The notes under the pieces were generated by a model. It was given only the letters and a program-made list of their open reading frames with translations, did not search any database and was not told the DNA's origin. The position numbers and the translations under genes are program-made. DNA of 64,000 nt from Burkholderia sp. (GTDB taxonomy: Bacteria > Pseudomonadota > Gammaproteobacteria > Burkholderiales > Burkholderiaceae), in the NCBI GenBank assembly GCA_031253835.1, contig JAIRVP010000063.1:1-64000 (forward strand), given 5' to 3'. Below are positions 7,213-16,313 of the stretch, one piece after another; positions within the stretch are counted from its first letter, which is position 1, and the number at the start of each line of letters is the position of its first letter.

Positions 7213-8706
7213 ATGACCGAACTCGAATTCCAATCGCTCGCGAACGAAGGCTACAACCGCATCCCGCTGATCGCGGAAGCCCTCGCCGATCTCGAAACGC
7301 CGCTGTCCCTCTACCTGAAGCTGGCCCAGCCCGAACGCGCGGGCGCCAACTCGTTCCTGCTCGAATCGGTGGTCGGCGGCGAACGCTTCGGCCGCTACTC
7401 GTTCATCGGCCTGCCGGCCCGCACGCTCGTACGCACCCGCAACGGCGTGTCGGAAGTCGTGCGCGACGGCCAGGTCGTCGAGACGCACGACGGCGACCCG
7501 TTCCAGTTCATCGAATCGTTCCAGGCGCGCTTCAAGGTTGCGCAGCGCCCGGGCCTGCCGCGCTTCTGCGGCGGTCTCGCCGGCTACTTCGGCTACGACG
7601 CGGTGCGCTATATCGAGAAGAAGCTCGCGAACACCGCGCCGCGCGACGATCTCGGCCTGCCCGACATCCAGTTGTTGCTGACCGAGGAAGTCGCGGTCAT
7701 CGACAACCTCGCCGGCAAGCTCTACCTGATCATCTACGCGGACCCGGGCCAGCCCGAAGCCTACGCGAAGGCGAAACAGCGCCTGCGCGAGCTGAAGCAG
7801 CGCCTGCGCACGACCGTGCAGCCGCCCGTCACGTCGGCGAGCGTGCGCACCGAGACGTTCCGCGAGTTCAAGAAGGACGACTACCTCGCCGCCGTGCGCC
7901 AGGCGAAGGAATACATCGCGGCCGGTGAGCTGATGCAGATCCAGGTCGGCCAGCGGCTGACGAAGCCGTACCGCGACAATCCGCTGTCGCTGTACCGCGC
8001 ACTGCGTTCGCTGAACCCGTCGCCGTACATGTATTACTACAACTTCGGCGATTTCCACGTGGTCGGCGCGTCGCCGGAAATCCTCGTGCGCCAGGAAAAA
8101 CGCGGCGAAGACCAGATCGTCACGATCCGCCCGCTCGCCGGCACGCGCCCGCGCGGCAACACGCCCGAGCGCGATGCGGAACTCGCGACCGAGTTGCTCA
8201 ACGATCCGAAGGAAATCGCCGAGCACGTGATGCTGATCGACCTCGCGCGCAACGACGTCGGCCGCATCGCGGAAATCGGCTCGGTGCAGGTGACCGACAA
8301 GATGGTCATCGAGAAGTACTCTCACGTGCAGCACATCGTCAGCTCGGTCGAAGGCAAGCTGAAGCCCGGCATGACGAACTACGACGTGCTGCGCGCGACG
8401 TTCCCGGCCGGCACGCTGTCCGGCGCGCCGAAGGTGCGCGCGATGGAACTGATCGACGAGCTCGAGCCGGTCAAGCGCGGGCTGTACGGCGGTGCGGTCG
8501 GCTACCTGTCGTTCTCGGGCGAGATGGATCTCGCGATCGCGATCCGCACGGGGCTGATCCACAACGGCAACCTGTATGTGCAAGCGGCGGCCGGCGTCGT
8601 CGCGGATTCGGTGCCCGAATCCGAATGGCAAGAGACCGAGAACAAGGCGCGCGCGGTGCTGCGTGCGGCCGAACAGGTCCAGGACGGCCTCGATAGCGAC
8701 TTCTGA
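7213..8706 (+). CDS. trpE: Anthranilate synthase component I
   Basis: 497 residues from the ATG opening MTELEFQSLANEG. The chorismate-binding domain occupies the C-terminal half, with IRPLAGTRPRG, LIDLARNDVGR, FPAGTLSGAPKVRAMELIDE and a final AAAGVVADSVPESEW block. The N-terminal part carries the tryptophan-binding LLES element at about residue 50, so feedback inhibition is expected. With TrpG it makes anthranilate from chorismate and glutamine. An upstream in-frame ATG at 7168 adds an unlikely 15 residues. It follows the attenuator by about 220 bp, a leader whose remaining part shows no further obvious gene. Confidence 0.96.
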   Translation: MTELEFQSLANEGYNRIPLIAEALADLETPLSLYLKLAQPERAGANSFLLESVVGGERFGRYSFIGLPARTLVRTRNGVSEVVRDGQVVETHDGDPFQFIESFQARFKVAQRPGLPRFCGGLAGYFGYDAVRYIEKKLANTAPRDDLGLPDIQLLLTEEVAVIDNLAGKLYLIIYADPGQPEAYAKAKQRLRELKQRLRTTVQPPVTSASVRTETFREFKKDDYLAAVRQAKEYIAAGELMQIQVGQRLTKPYRDNPLSLYRALRSLNPSPYMYYYNFGDFHVVGASPEILVRQEKRGEDQIVTIRPLAGTRPRGNTPERDAELATELLNDPKEIAEHVMLIDLARNDVGRIAEIGSVQVTDKMVIEKYSHVQHIVSSVEGKLKPGMTNYDVLRATFPAGTLSGAPKVRAMELIDELEPVKRGLYGGAVGYLSFSGEMDLAIAIRTGLIHNGNLYVQAAAGVVADSVPESEWQETENKARAVLRAAEQVQDGLDSDF

Positions 8707-8719
8707 CCGGAGACTGACC

Positions 8720-9310
8720 ATGCTGCTCATGATCGACAACTACGATTCGTTTACCTACAACCTGGTCCAGTACTTCGGCGAACTCGGCGAAGACGTACGC
8801 ACCTACCGCAACGACGAAATCACGCTCGACGAGATCGCGCGCCTGAATCCCGACGCGATCTGCCTGTCGCCGGGCCCGAGCAATCCGCAACACGCGGGCA
8901 TCACGCTCGACGTGCTGCGCGAATTTTCGGGCAAGAAGCCGATCCTCGGCGTCTGCCTCGGCCATCAGGCGATCGGCGAAGCGTTCGGCGGCCGCGTCGT
9001 GCGCGCGACGACCATCATGCACGGCAAGGTGAGCCGGATCGAAACCGACTGCCTCGGCGTGTTCGCCGACCTGCCGAAGCATTTCGACGTCACGCGCTAC
9101 CACTCGCTCGCGATCGAGCGTGAATCGCTGCCCGACTGCCTCGAGGTGTCCGCGTGGACCGACGACGGCGAAATCATGGGCGTGCGCCACAAGACGCTGC
9201 CGATCGAGGGCGTGCAGTTCCACCCGGAATCGATCCTGTCCGAGCATGGCCATGCGCTGCTCGAGAATTTCCTGAAACTGGCCCGCGCCGCGGCCGCGCA
9301 AGCCGCCTGA
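8720..9310 (+). CDS. trpG: Anthranilate synthase component II (glutamine amidotransferase)
   Basis: 196 residues, a separate class I amidotransferase subunit. The oxyanion loop SPGPSNP, nucleophile elbow GVCLGHQAIGEAFGG with the catalytic Cys, and the His-Glu pair in VQFHPESILSEHG are all present. It supplies ammonia from glutamine to TrpE. It begins 13 bp after trpE with GGAGACTGACC as ribosome-binding region, and trpD follows after 13 bp. Confidence 0.96.
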   Translation: MLLMIDNYDSFTYNLVQYFGELGEDVRTYRNDEITLDEIARLNPDAICLSPGPSNPQHAGITLDVLREFSGKKPILGVCLGHQAIGEAFGGRVVRATTIMHGKVSRIETDCLGVFADLPKHFDVTRYHSLAIERESLPDCLEVSAWTDDGEIMGVRHKTLPIEGVQFHPESILSEHGHALLENFLKLARAAAAQAA

Positions 9311-9323
9311 CGGGAGCCTCACG

Positions 9324-10355
9324 ATGACGATTACCCCGCAGGAAGCGCTGCAGCGCACGATCGAACACCGCGAGATCTTCCACGACGAAATGCTGCACCT
9401 GATGCGGCTCATCATGCGCGGCGACCTGTCGCCCGTGATGGCGGCCTCGATCATCACCGGGCTGCGCGTGAAGAAGGAGACGATCGGCGAGATCGCCGCC
9501 GCCGCGACCGTGATGCGCGAATTCGCGAACCACGTCGAGGTGCAGGACAACTCGAACTTCGTCGACATCGTCGGCACCGGCGGCGACGGCTCGCACACGT
9601 TCAACATCTCGACCGCGTCGATGTTCGTCACGGCCGCGGCCGGCGCGAAGGTCGCGAAGCACGGCAACCGCGGCGTGTCGAGCAAGTCCGGCAGCGCCGA
9701 CGTGCTCGAGGCGCTCGGCGTGAACATCGACCTGCAGTCGGAGCAGGTTGCCGCGTCGATCGCCGAGACGGGCATGGGCTTCATGTTCGCGCCGAACCAT
9801 CACCCGGCGATGAAGAACATCGCGGCCGTGCGCCGCGAACTCGGCGTGCGCACGATCTTCAACATCCTCGGCCCGCTGACCAATCCGGCCGGCGCACCGA
9901 ACCAGCTGATGGGCGTGTTCCACCCCGACCTCGTCGGCATCCAGGTGCGCGTGATGCAGCGTCTCGGCGCGCAACACGTGCTCGTCGTGTACGGCAAGGA
10001 CGGGATGGACGAGGTATCGCTCGGCGCCGCGACGCTCGTCGGCGAATTGCGCGACGGCAAGGTGCACGAATACGAGATCCATCCGGAGGACTTCGGCCTG
10101 CAGATGGTGTCGAACCGCACGCTGAAGGTCGAAAATGCCGACGAGTCGCGCACGATGCTGCTCGGCGCGCTGGACAACCAGCCGGGCGTCGCGCGCGAGA
10201 TCGTCACGCTGAACGCGGGCACCGCACTCTATGCGGCGAACGTCGCCGAGTCGATCGCGGACGGCATCCAGCTCGCCCGCGAAGCGATCGCGAGCGGCAA
10301 GGCGCGCGCGAAGGTCGACGAACTCGTGCGCTTCACGCAGCAGTTCAAGCGCTGA
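9324..10355 (+). CDS. trpD: Anthranilate phosphoribosyltransferase
   Basis: 343 residues. The PRPP-binding GTGGDGSHTFNIST block (about residues 82-95), KHGNRGVSSKSGSAD, and the ILGPLTNPAGAP segment identify TrpD. It joins anthranilate to PRPP in the second committed step to tryptophan. Unlike the TrpGD fusions of some enterobacteria, it is a free-standing enzyme here. A GGGAGCC ribosome-binding region precedes the ATG. Confidence 0.96.
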   Translation: MTITPQEALQRTIEHREIFHDEMLHLMRLIMRGDLSPVMAASIITGLRVKKETIGEIAAAATVMREFANHVEVQDNSNFVDIVGTGGDGSHTFNISTASMFVTAAAGAKVAKHGNRGVSSKSGSADVLEALGVNIDLQSEQVAASIAETGMGFMFAPNHHPAMKNIAAVRRELGVRTIFNILGPLTNPAGAPNQLMGVFHPDLVGIQVRVMQRLGAQHVLVVYGKDGMDEVSLGAATLVGELRDGKVHEYEIHPEDFGLQMVSNRTLKVENADESRTMLLGALDNQPGVAREIVTLNAGTALYAANVAESIADGIQLAREAIASGKARAKVDELVRFTQQFKR

Positions 10356-10384
10356 CTCCCCTTACGAATCAAGCAGGAATCCCC

Positions 10385-11170
10385 ATGAGCGACATTCTCG
10401 ACCGAATCATCGCCGTCAAGCGCGAAGAAGTCGCGGCGGCCATGCGCAGCACGCCGCTCGAGGCACTGAAGCTGGACGCCTCCGCGCGCGACCTGCGCGA
10501 CTTCGTCGGCGCGCTGCGTGCGAAGCACGCGGCCGGCGACGCCGCCGTGATCGCCGAAATCAAGAAGGCCAGCCCGTCGAAAGGTGTGCTGCGCGAGCAT
10601 TTCGTGCCGGCCGACATCGCCCGCTCGTACGCGGCGCACGGCGCCGCGTGCCTGTCGGTACTGACCGACGAGCAATTCTTCCAGGGCGGCGTCCGCTATC
10701 TCGAAGAAGCGCGCGCGGCCTGCACGCTGCCCGTGCTGCGCAAGGACTTCATCGTCGACGCGTACCAGATCGTCGAAGCCCGCGCGATGGGCGCCGACGC
10801 GATCCTGCTGATCGCCGCCGCGCTCGACACGCCGCTGATGCAGGACCTCGAAGCGTATGCACACTCGCTCGGCCTCGCGGTGCTCGTCGAAGTGCACGAC
10901 CGCAACGAGATGGAACAGGCGCTGACGCTCAAGACGCCGCTGCTCGGCATCAACAACCGCAACCTGCGCACGTTCGAGACGTCGATCCAGACGACGCTCG
11001 ACATGCTCGACATGATTCCGGCGGACCGCATCGTCGTGACCGAATCGGGCATCCTGTCGCGTACCGACGTCGATACGATGCGCGCGGCGAACGTGAACAC
11101 GTTCCTCGTCGGCGAAGCGTTCATGCGCGCCGAGCAGCCGGGCGAGGAACTCGCACGGATGTTCTTCTGA
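10385..11170 (+). CDS. trpC: Indole-3-glycerol-phosphate synthase
   Basis: 261-residue single-function TrpC (no fused TrpF). The N-terminal ILDRIIAVKREEVAA, the catalytic EIKKASPSKG, VLRKDFIVD, GINNRNLRTFE and VTESGIL segments match the family. It converts carboxyphenylaminodeoxyribulose-phosphate to indole-3-glycerol phosphate. The final bases TGATG overlap the start of the next gene, giving translational coupling. trpF, trpB and trpA are not in the window, so the pathway is split between loci. Confidence 0.96.
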   Translation: MSDILDRIIAVKREEVAAAMRSTPLEALKLDASARDLRDFVGALRAKHAAGDAAVIAEIKKASPSKGVLREHFVPADIARSYAAHGAACLSVLTDEQFFQGGVRYLEEARAACTLPVLRKDFIVDAYQIVEARAMGADAILLIAAALDTPLMQDLEAYAHSLGLAVLVEVHDRNEMEQALTLKTPLLGINNRNLRTFETSIQTTLDMLDMIPADRIVVTESGILSRTDVDTMRAANVNTFLVGEAFMRAEQPGEELARMFF

Positions 11171-11796
11171 TGGCGATCGAAAAGGAAATCAAGCTCGCGC
11201 TGCCGGCCGGCCAGGCCGACGCCGCGCGACGCTTCTTCGAGACGCTGACCGGCGAACCCGGTCACGACATCACGCTCGCGAACGTCTACTACGACACGCC
11301 CGATCTCGCGCTGGCGCGCTCGAAGAGCGCGGTGCGCGTGCGTCGCGCGCCGCACGGCTGGCTGCAGACGTTCAAGACGGTCGGCAGCGCGGAAGGCGGC
11401 CTGCATCGCCGCCACGAATGGGAACTGCCGGTCGCCGGCGACGCGCTCGAGATCGACGCGCTCGTCGCGGCCTGTGACGTGCCGGAAGCCGCTGCCGCGC
11501 TGAATGGCGCGGCCGGCGCGCTGTACGCGCTGTTCCGAACGGATTTTTCGCGTACGCTGTGGCGCATCGCAATCGGCGGCGCAACCGTCGAAGCCGCGGT
11601 GGACCTCGGCGAGATCGTCGTCCAGGCGGAAAACGAAACGCGCCGCGAACCGATCAGCGAAATCGAACTCGAACTGATCGACGGCCCGGAAGCGGCGCTC
11701 TCGACGCTCGCCGCCGAACTGCAGCAGGCGCTGCCGGGCCTCGCTCCCGAAAACATCAGCAAGGCGCAGCGCGGCTACCGGCTGCGCGCGCAATAA
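11170..11796 (+). CDS. CYTH-domain inorganic triphosphatase-like protein
   Basis: 208 residues. It opens with the CYTH signature ExExK (EKEIK, residues 4-8), followed by alternating Arg/Lys/Glu strands (RVRRAP, LQTFKTVG, RHEWELP, EIELELIDG) that line a triphosphate tunnel. Family members hydrolyse inorganic triphosphate or related compounds with divalent metal. The start codon shares one base with the trpC stop, so it is coupled to the trp operon although no tryptophan role is known. The C-terminal CHAD domain of YgiF-type proteins is absent. Confidence 0.88.
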   Translation: MAIEKEIKLALPAGQADAARRFFETLTGEPGHDITLANVYYDTPDLALARSKSAVRVRRAPHGWLQTFKTVGSAEGGLHRRHEWELPVAGDALEIDALVAACDVPEAAAALNGAAGALYALFRTDFSRTLWRIAIGGATVEAAVDLGEIVVQAENETRREPISEIELELIDGPEAALSTLAAELQQALPGLAPENISKAQRGYRLRAQ

Positions 11797-11809
11797 ACAC
11801 GCATCACGC

Positions 11810-12721
11810 ATGGCAACCCGCAAGACTTCCCGCGCGCCGCAACAGGCGTCGCTGTTCGATGATCCCGTGCCGGAAACGGCACCGGCCGATATTCCGTCCG
11901 CGGCGCCCGAAGCGCCCGCGGCAGGACGCAAACCCGCGAAGAAAGCCGCTGAACCGGCGGCACCGGCTGCCGCAGCACCGCCGCGACCCGCTGCCCCCGA
12001 CGTTCCGCACCTCGCCGCGCAATTCGACGCGCTGCCGGCCGTCTGGCGCGACGTGCTGAAGCCGTTTACCGACAGCGACGCGTACGCGCCGCTGTGCCGT
12101 TTCGTCGACGACGAGCGCGCGGCCGGCAAGACGGTCTACCCGACCGACGTGTTCCGCGCGCTGCGCCTGACGAGCCCGGACGACGTGAAGATCGTGATCC
12201 TCGGCCAGGATCCGTACCACGGCGACGATCGCGGCACGCCGCAGGCGCACGGCCTCGCGTTCTCGGTGCCGCCGGCCGTCCGCACGCCGCCGTCGCTGCG
12301 CAACATCTTCAAGGAAATCGCCGCGAACTTCGGTCACGACACGCCGCGCCACGGCTGTCTCGACACGTGGGCGCGCCAGGGCGTGCTGCTGCTCAACACC
12401 GTGCTGACGGTCGAGCGCGGCGCGGCCGCGAGCCACGCGAAGCGCGGCTGGGAGCAATGCACGGATACGCTGATCCGCGAACTCGCCGGCCGTCATCGCG
12501 GCCTCGTGTTCATGCTGTGGGGCGCACACGCGCAGGCGAAGCGCGCGCTGTTCGACGCGAACGCGCATTGCGTGCTCGAGGCGCCGCACCCGTCGCCGCT
12601 GTCCGCGCACCGCGGCTTCCTCGGCTGCCGCCATTTCGCGCTCGCGAACGACTATCTGGTCGACGCGGGCCGCGAACCGATCGACTGGCGCCTGCCGGAC
12701 GTGGCCGAAACGCTCGCGTAA
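11810..12721 (+). CDS. ung: Uracil-DNA glycosylase with an Ala/Pro-rich N-terminal extension
   Basis: 303 residues. The family 1 UDG core starts at about residue 70. The water-activating motif GQDPYHGD has its Asp at residue 134 (position 64 in E. coli Ung) and the C-terminal HPSPLSAHRGF loop carries the catalytic His. It removes uracil from DNA to start base excision repair. The first 70 residues are low-complexity Ala/Pro/Lys and have no counterpart in E. coli Ung. The same frame continues from the ATG with no better internal start. It is the last gene before a terminator. Confidence 0.95.
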   Translation: MATRKTSRAPQQASLFDDPVPETAPADIPSAAPEAPAAGRKPAKKAAEPAAPAAAAPPRPAAPDVPHLAAQFDALPAVWRDVLKPFTDSDAYAPLCRFVDDERAAGKTVYPTDVFRALRLTSPDDVKIVILGQDPYHGDDRGTPQAHGLAFSVPPAVRTPPSLRNIFKEIAANFGHDTPRHGCLDTWARQGVLLLNTVLTVERGAAASHAKRGWEQCTDTLIRELAGRHRGLVFMLWGAHAQAKRALFDANAHCVLEAPHPSPLSAHRGFLGCRHFALANDYLVDAGREPIDWRLPDVAETLA

Positions 12722-12764
12722 CGCGCCGCGCCGGTTCCTTCGAGCCGGCAGCCGGCCGGCATGC

Positions 12765-12804
12765 AAAAAACGCCGCGCCCCTTGCGGGGACGCGGCGTTT
12801 TTTT
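12765..12804. terminator. Bidirectional intrinsic terminator, ung / azoR
   Basis: Six A, then CGCCGCGCCCC, short loop, and GGGG-A-CGCGGCG followed by seven T. Flanking A and T tracts allow termination from both converging genes. Confidence 0.9.
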
Positions 12805-12843
12805 ATCAGGCGATGCAGCGGGTGCGTCGCACCCGCATCGTCC

Positions 12844-13440
12844 TTACGCGGCGGCGATCGCTTCGCGTGCGCTGGCCAGCGCGGCGCTTTGCGCATCCGG
12901 GCCGAGGTTCAGGCCTTCCGCGAAGATGAAGCTCACGTCGGTCATGCCGACGAAGCCGAGGAACGTGCGCAGGTACGGCGTCTGGCTGTCGTTCGGCGTA
13001 CCGGCGTACTTGCCGCCGCGGGCCGTCACGACGTGAACCTTCTTGCCCTTGATCAGGCCTTCCGGACCGTTCTCGGTGTAGCGGAACGTGACGCCGGCAC
13101 GGGCGATCCAGTCGAAATACGTCTTCAGTTGCGACGAGATGCCGAAGTTGTACATCGGTGCGCCGATCACGATGATGTCGGCGGCTTGCAGCTCGGCGAT
13201 CAGTGCGTCGCTCTTCGCGACGATCGCATTCTGCTCCGCGGTGCGGTTGTCGGCCGGCGTGAAGAACGCGCCGAGCACCGATTCGTCGAGGTGCGGCAGC
13301 GCATCGGCCAGCAGGTCACGAACCACGACCTTCGCGCCGGGATTCGATTGTTGCAGCTTTGCCGTCAGTTCGTTAGCCAGCAGCGTGGATTGCGCACCTT
13401 GCGAACGTGCAGCGGAATTGATTTGCAGAATGGTCGTCAT
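12844..13440 (-). CDS. azoR: FMN-dependent NADH-azoreductase (flavodoxin-like fold)
   Basis: 198 residues, the usual AzoR length. N-terminal SARSQGAQS matches the FMN phosphate-binding loop of AzoR, followed by GAPMYNFGISSQLKTYFDWI (flavin-contacting segment) and TARGGKY. These enzymes reduce quinones and azo dyes in two-electron steps with NADH, guarding against electrophile stress. It stands alone, convergent with ung, and 147 bp downstream of the M61 peptidase gene. Confidence 0.93.
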   Translation of the reverse strand: MTTILQINSAARSQGAQSTLLANELTAKLQQSNPGAKVVVRDLLADALPHLDESVLGAFFTPADNRTAEQNAIVAKSDALIAELQAADIIVIGAPMYNFGISSQLKTYFDWIARAGVTFRYTENGPEGLIKGKKVHVVTARGGKYAGTPNDSQTPYLRTFLGFVGMTDVSFIFAEGLNLGPDAQSAALASAREAIAAA

Positions 13441-13587
13441 GTCAGGCTCCAGTAGGGTTGCGCTTCGGTAGCGCGAGTGACCCCATTGTGCGTGGCCGCA
13501 TGACCGCGAAAAAGCGGGTTCAGGGCGACGGATTGTTGCAGCAGCAGAACAATGTTCGATCGCGCCCCGATACCCGCTTCCTGACGT

Positions 13588-15387
13588 TCACCCCTTCAGC
13601 CAGGCTTCCCGGGCCTTCGAGACCGCCGCCGGCTTCGCGGCCGCCGTCAACCGGTAGCGCGTGACTTCCGGGCCGTCGAGCTTCAGTTTCGCGGTGCGCA
13701 GCTCGTCGCGGCGGAACGCGTGAATTTCGACCTTGTCGCCCGGCCGGTAGCGCGCGAGCAGCGCATCGAGGTTCGTGCCCGTCACGCGCAGCCCGTCGAG
13801 CGCGATCAGCGTGTCGCCGGCCGACAGCCCCGCGCGATGCGCGGCGCCGCCTTCGTAGACCGCCGCGAACGTGCAGTCCGCGCCGCCGCGCTGACGCGCA
13901 CCGATCGTCGGCTTTGCGGCCGCGCCGTTCGCGACATCGGGCGCGAGCGTCACGCCGAACGGCGCGAGCAGCTCGGCGAGCGGCAGGTCGCGCGTGCCAT
14001 GCACGGCATCGGTGAACAGGCGGCCGAGCGCGACGCCCGTCGCTTCCTCGATCAGCGCGTCGACTTCGTTTTCCTCGACGCCCGCCTGCTTGCCGCGGTA
14101 GAAATCGCGACCGTAGCGTTGCCACAGCAGACGCATCACGTCGTCGAGCGACTTCCGGTTGCGCGTCTGCGCGCGGATCGCGAGATCGAACGCGAGCGCG
14201 ACGAGCGAACCCTTCGTGTAATAGCTGACGATCGCGTTGGTCGCGTTCTCGTCCTGGCGGTAGTACTTGATCCACGCGTCGAACGAGCTTTCCGCGACGC
14301 TCTGCTTGAGCCGGCCCGTGCCGCGCAGCACGCCGCCGACCGTGCGGCCCAGCGCCGCGAAATATTCGTCCTGCGACATCAGCCCGCTGCGCACCAGCAT
14401 CAGGTCGTCGTAATACGACGTGAAGCCCTCGAACAGCCACAGCAGCGACGTGTAGTTCTCGCGCGTCAGGTCGTACGGCACGAACGCCGCCGGCTTGATG
14501 CGCTTCACGTTCCACGTGTGGAAATACTCGTGGCTGCAGAGACCGAGATAGGTGCGATAGCCTTCCGTCGTCTCCGGCCGCCCCTTCACCGGCAGATCGG
14601 TGCGGTTGCAGATCAGCGCGGTCGACGCGCGATGCTCGAGGCCGCCGTAGCCATCGCTGACCGCGAGCGTCATGAACACGTAGCGGTCCATCGGCGCCTT
14701 CTTCGACTTCGGCTCGAACAGCGCGATCTGCGCTTCGCATACGCGCTTCAGGTCGGTACGCAGCCGCTCCATGTCGAGCTGCGTCACGCGCCCGGCGATC
14801 ACGATGTCGTGCGGCACGCCGTGCGCGTCGAACGTCGCGAGCGCGAATTCGCCGATCGTCACCGGATGGTCGGACAGCTCGTCGTAGTTCGCTGCGCGGT
14901 ACGCACCGAAACCATAGCGCTTCGTGCCGCGCGCTTCGGGCAGCGCGGTGCCGACGCGCCACGTGCGGAACGCCGCGCCGGCCGGCTTCGCGATGTCGAC
15001 TTCGCACGGCGCATCCTCGCGGCCGGCGACGCTCAGGAACACGGCCGTCGCGTTGAAGAAGCCGCCCGATTCGTCGAGATACGCGGAGCGCACCGACAGG
15101 TCCCATGCATACACGTCGTAGCGCAGCGTCAGCGCGCCGGTGACGGGCGCAGCCTGCCACGTGTGCTTGTCGGTCTTCGCGATGCGCACCTTGCGGCCCG
15201 CATCGTTGAACGCACCGAGCGTCACGACGTTGCGTGCGAACTCGCGCACGAGGTAGCTGCCCGGAATCCACACCGGCAGCGAGAAGCGCTGGCCTTCGGG
15301 ATCGGGATCGGCGACCGTCACCGACACTTCGAACAGGTGCGCGGCAAGATCTTTCGGGACAATCGAATAGCGGATCGGCTGGGTCAT
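13588..15387 (-). CDS. M61 family aminopeptidase (glycyl aminopeptidase-like) with C-terminal PDZ domain
   Basis: 599 residues from MTQPIRYSIVPKD. The zinc motif HEYFH is at residues 286-290 and the downstream Glu of LFEGFTSYYDD supplies the third ligand. The C-terminal 100 residues form a PDZ domain (AAVYEGGAAHRAGLSAGDTL). No signal peptide is seen, so a cytoplasmic location is likely. M61 enzymes remove N-terminal Gly or Ala from peptides. A longer frame upstream to 15717 runs antiparallel through the dsbC end and is not credible. Confidence 0.92.
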   Translation of the reverse strand: MTQPIRYSIVPKDLAAHLFEVSVTVADPDPEGQRFSLPVWIPGSYLVREFARNVVTLGAFNDAGRKVRIAKTDKHTWQAAPVTGALTLRYDVYAWDLSVRSAYLDESGGFFNATAVFLSVAGREDAPCEVDIAKPAGAAFRTWRVGTALPEARGTKRYGFGAYRAANYDELSDHPVTIGEFALATFDAHGVPHDIVIAGRVTQLDMERLRTDLKRVCEAQIALFEPKSKKAPMDRYVFMTLAVSDGYGGLEHRASTALICNRTDLPVKGRPETTEGYRTYLGLCSHEYFHTWNVKRIKPAAFVPYDLTRENYTSLLWLFEGFTSYYDDLMLVRSGLMSQDEYFAALGRTVGGVLRGTGRLKQSVAESSFDAWIKYYRQDENATNAIVSYYTKGSLVALAFDLAIRAQTRNRKSLDDVMRLLWQRYGRDFYRGKQAGVEENEVDALIEEATGVALGRLFTDAVHGTRDLPLAELLAPFGVTLAPDVANGAAAKPTIGARQRGGADCTFAAVYEGGAAHRAGLSAGDTLIALDGLRVTGTNLDALLARYRPGDKVEIHAFRRDELRTAKLKLDGPEVTRYRLTAAAKPAAVSKAREAWLKG

Positions 15388-15494
15388 CGTGGCAATCGGT
15401 CGGTCGAATACGGCGGCGAAAACGAAGAGAGGCGCCGGCAGATCATGCGGGCGCCCCTCGCTGGCCGGGCCATGCGGCCCGGCGTGTCGGTCGG

Positions 15495-16223
15495 TTACTT
15501 GCTCGAGGCGAGCGCCTGGTTGAGCTGGTCGGCCGAGACTGCGCCCGGCAGGCGGCGGCCGTCCGGCAGGAAGATCGTCGGCGTGCCCGTGACGTTCATC
15601 CCGCGGCCGAGCGCGAGGTTCTTGTCGAGCGCGGTGGTATCGCAGGTGCCGGCGCCGGACGGCGCACGGTGGTCGAGCATCCAGCCTTCCCAGGTCTTCG
15701 CACGGTCGGTCGCGCACCAGATCGCCTTCGACTTCACGGTCGAATCCGGCGACAGGACCGGGTACAGGAACGTGTAGACGGTGACGTTGTCGACCGACTG
15801 CAGCGTCGTCTCGAGCTTCTTGCAGTACGGGCAGTTCGGATCGGAGAACACCGCGATCTTGCGTGCGCCGTTGCCCTTGACGACCTTGATCGCATTCGCG
15901 AACGGCAGGCTCGCGAAGTCGATCTTGTTGATTTCGGACAGGCGTGCGTCGGTCAGGTTCTTGTGCGACTTGGTGTCGACGAGATCGCCGAGCAGCACGT
16001 AATCGCCTGCCGCGTCGCTATAGATGATCTGCGTGCCGAGGTTCACTTCATAAAGGCCCGCGACCGGCGATTTCGACACGCTCTTGATCGGTGCGTCGTT
16101 GCCGAGCCGGGCTTGCAGCGTGGCTTTCAGCTTGTCGGTGGTCTGGTCGGCCTGCGCGGTGCAGCCGAGCGTCGCCATCGTGACGGCCAGCGCCAGCGAC
16201 GCGATGCGGATCGTTTTTTTCAT
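15495..16223 (-). CDS. dsbC: Thiol:disulfide interchange protein DsbC
   Basis: 242 residues with an N-terminal signal (MKKTIRIASLALAVTMATLG then CTAQA before the mature start). The DsbC dimerisation domain is followed by a thioredoxin domain with CPYC at residues 131-134, within SDPNCPYCKKLE, and a cis-Pro segment VTGTPT. It isomerises wrong disulfides in the periplasm. The Cys right after the hydrophobic segment could also be read as a lipobox, but soluble DsbC is the norm. Confidence 0.93.
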   Translation of the reverse strand: MKKTIRIASLALAVTMATLGCTAQADQTTDKLKATLQARLGNDAPIKSVSKSPVAGLYEVNLGTQIIYSDAAGDYVLLGDLVDTKSHKNLTDARLSEINKIDFASLPFANAIKVVKGNGARKIAVFSDPNCPYCKKLETTLQSVDNVTVYTFLYPVLSPDSTVKSKAIWCATDRAKTWEGWMLDHRAPSGAGTCDTTALDKNLALGRGMNVTGTPTIFLPDGRRLPGAVSADQLNQALASSK

Positions 16224-16313
16224 CGAAATCTTCCTTCAGCTCAATCGGTGTGCACGGCACAGTGTACGCCGTAACGGAACGGAGTCCGACCGGCGAAACA
16301 GCCGAAGGTTCGC

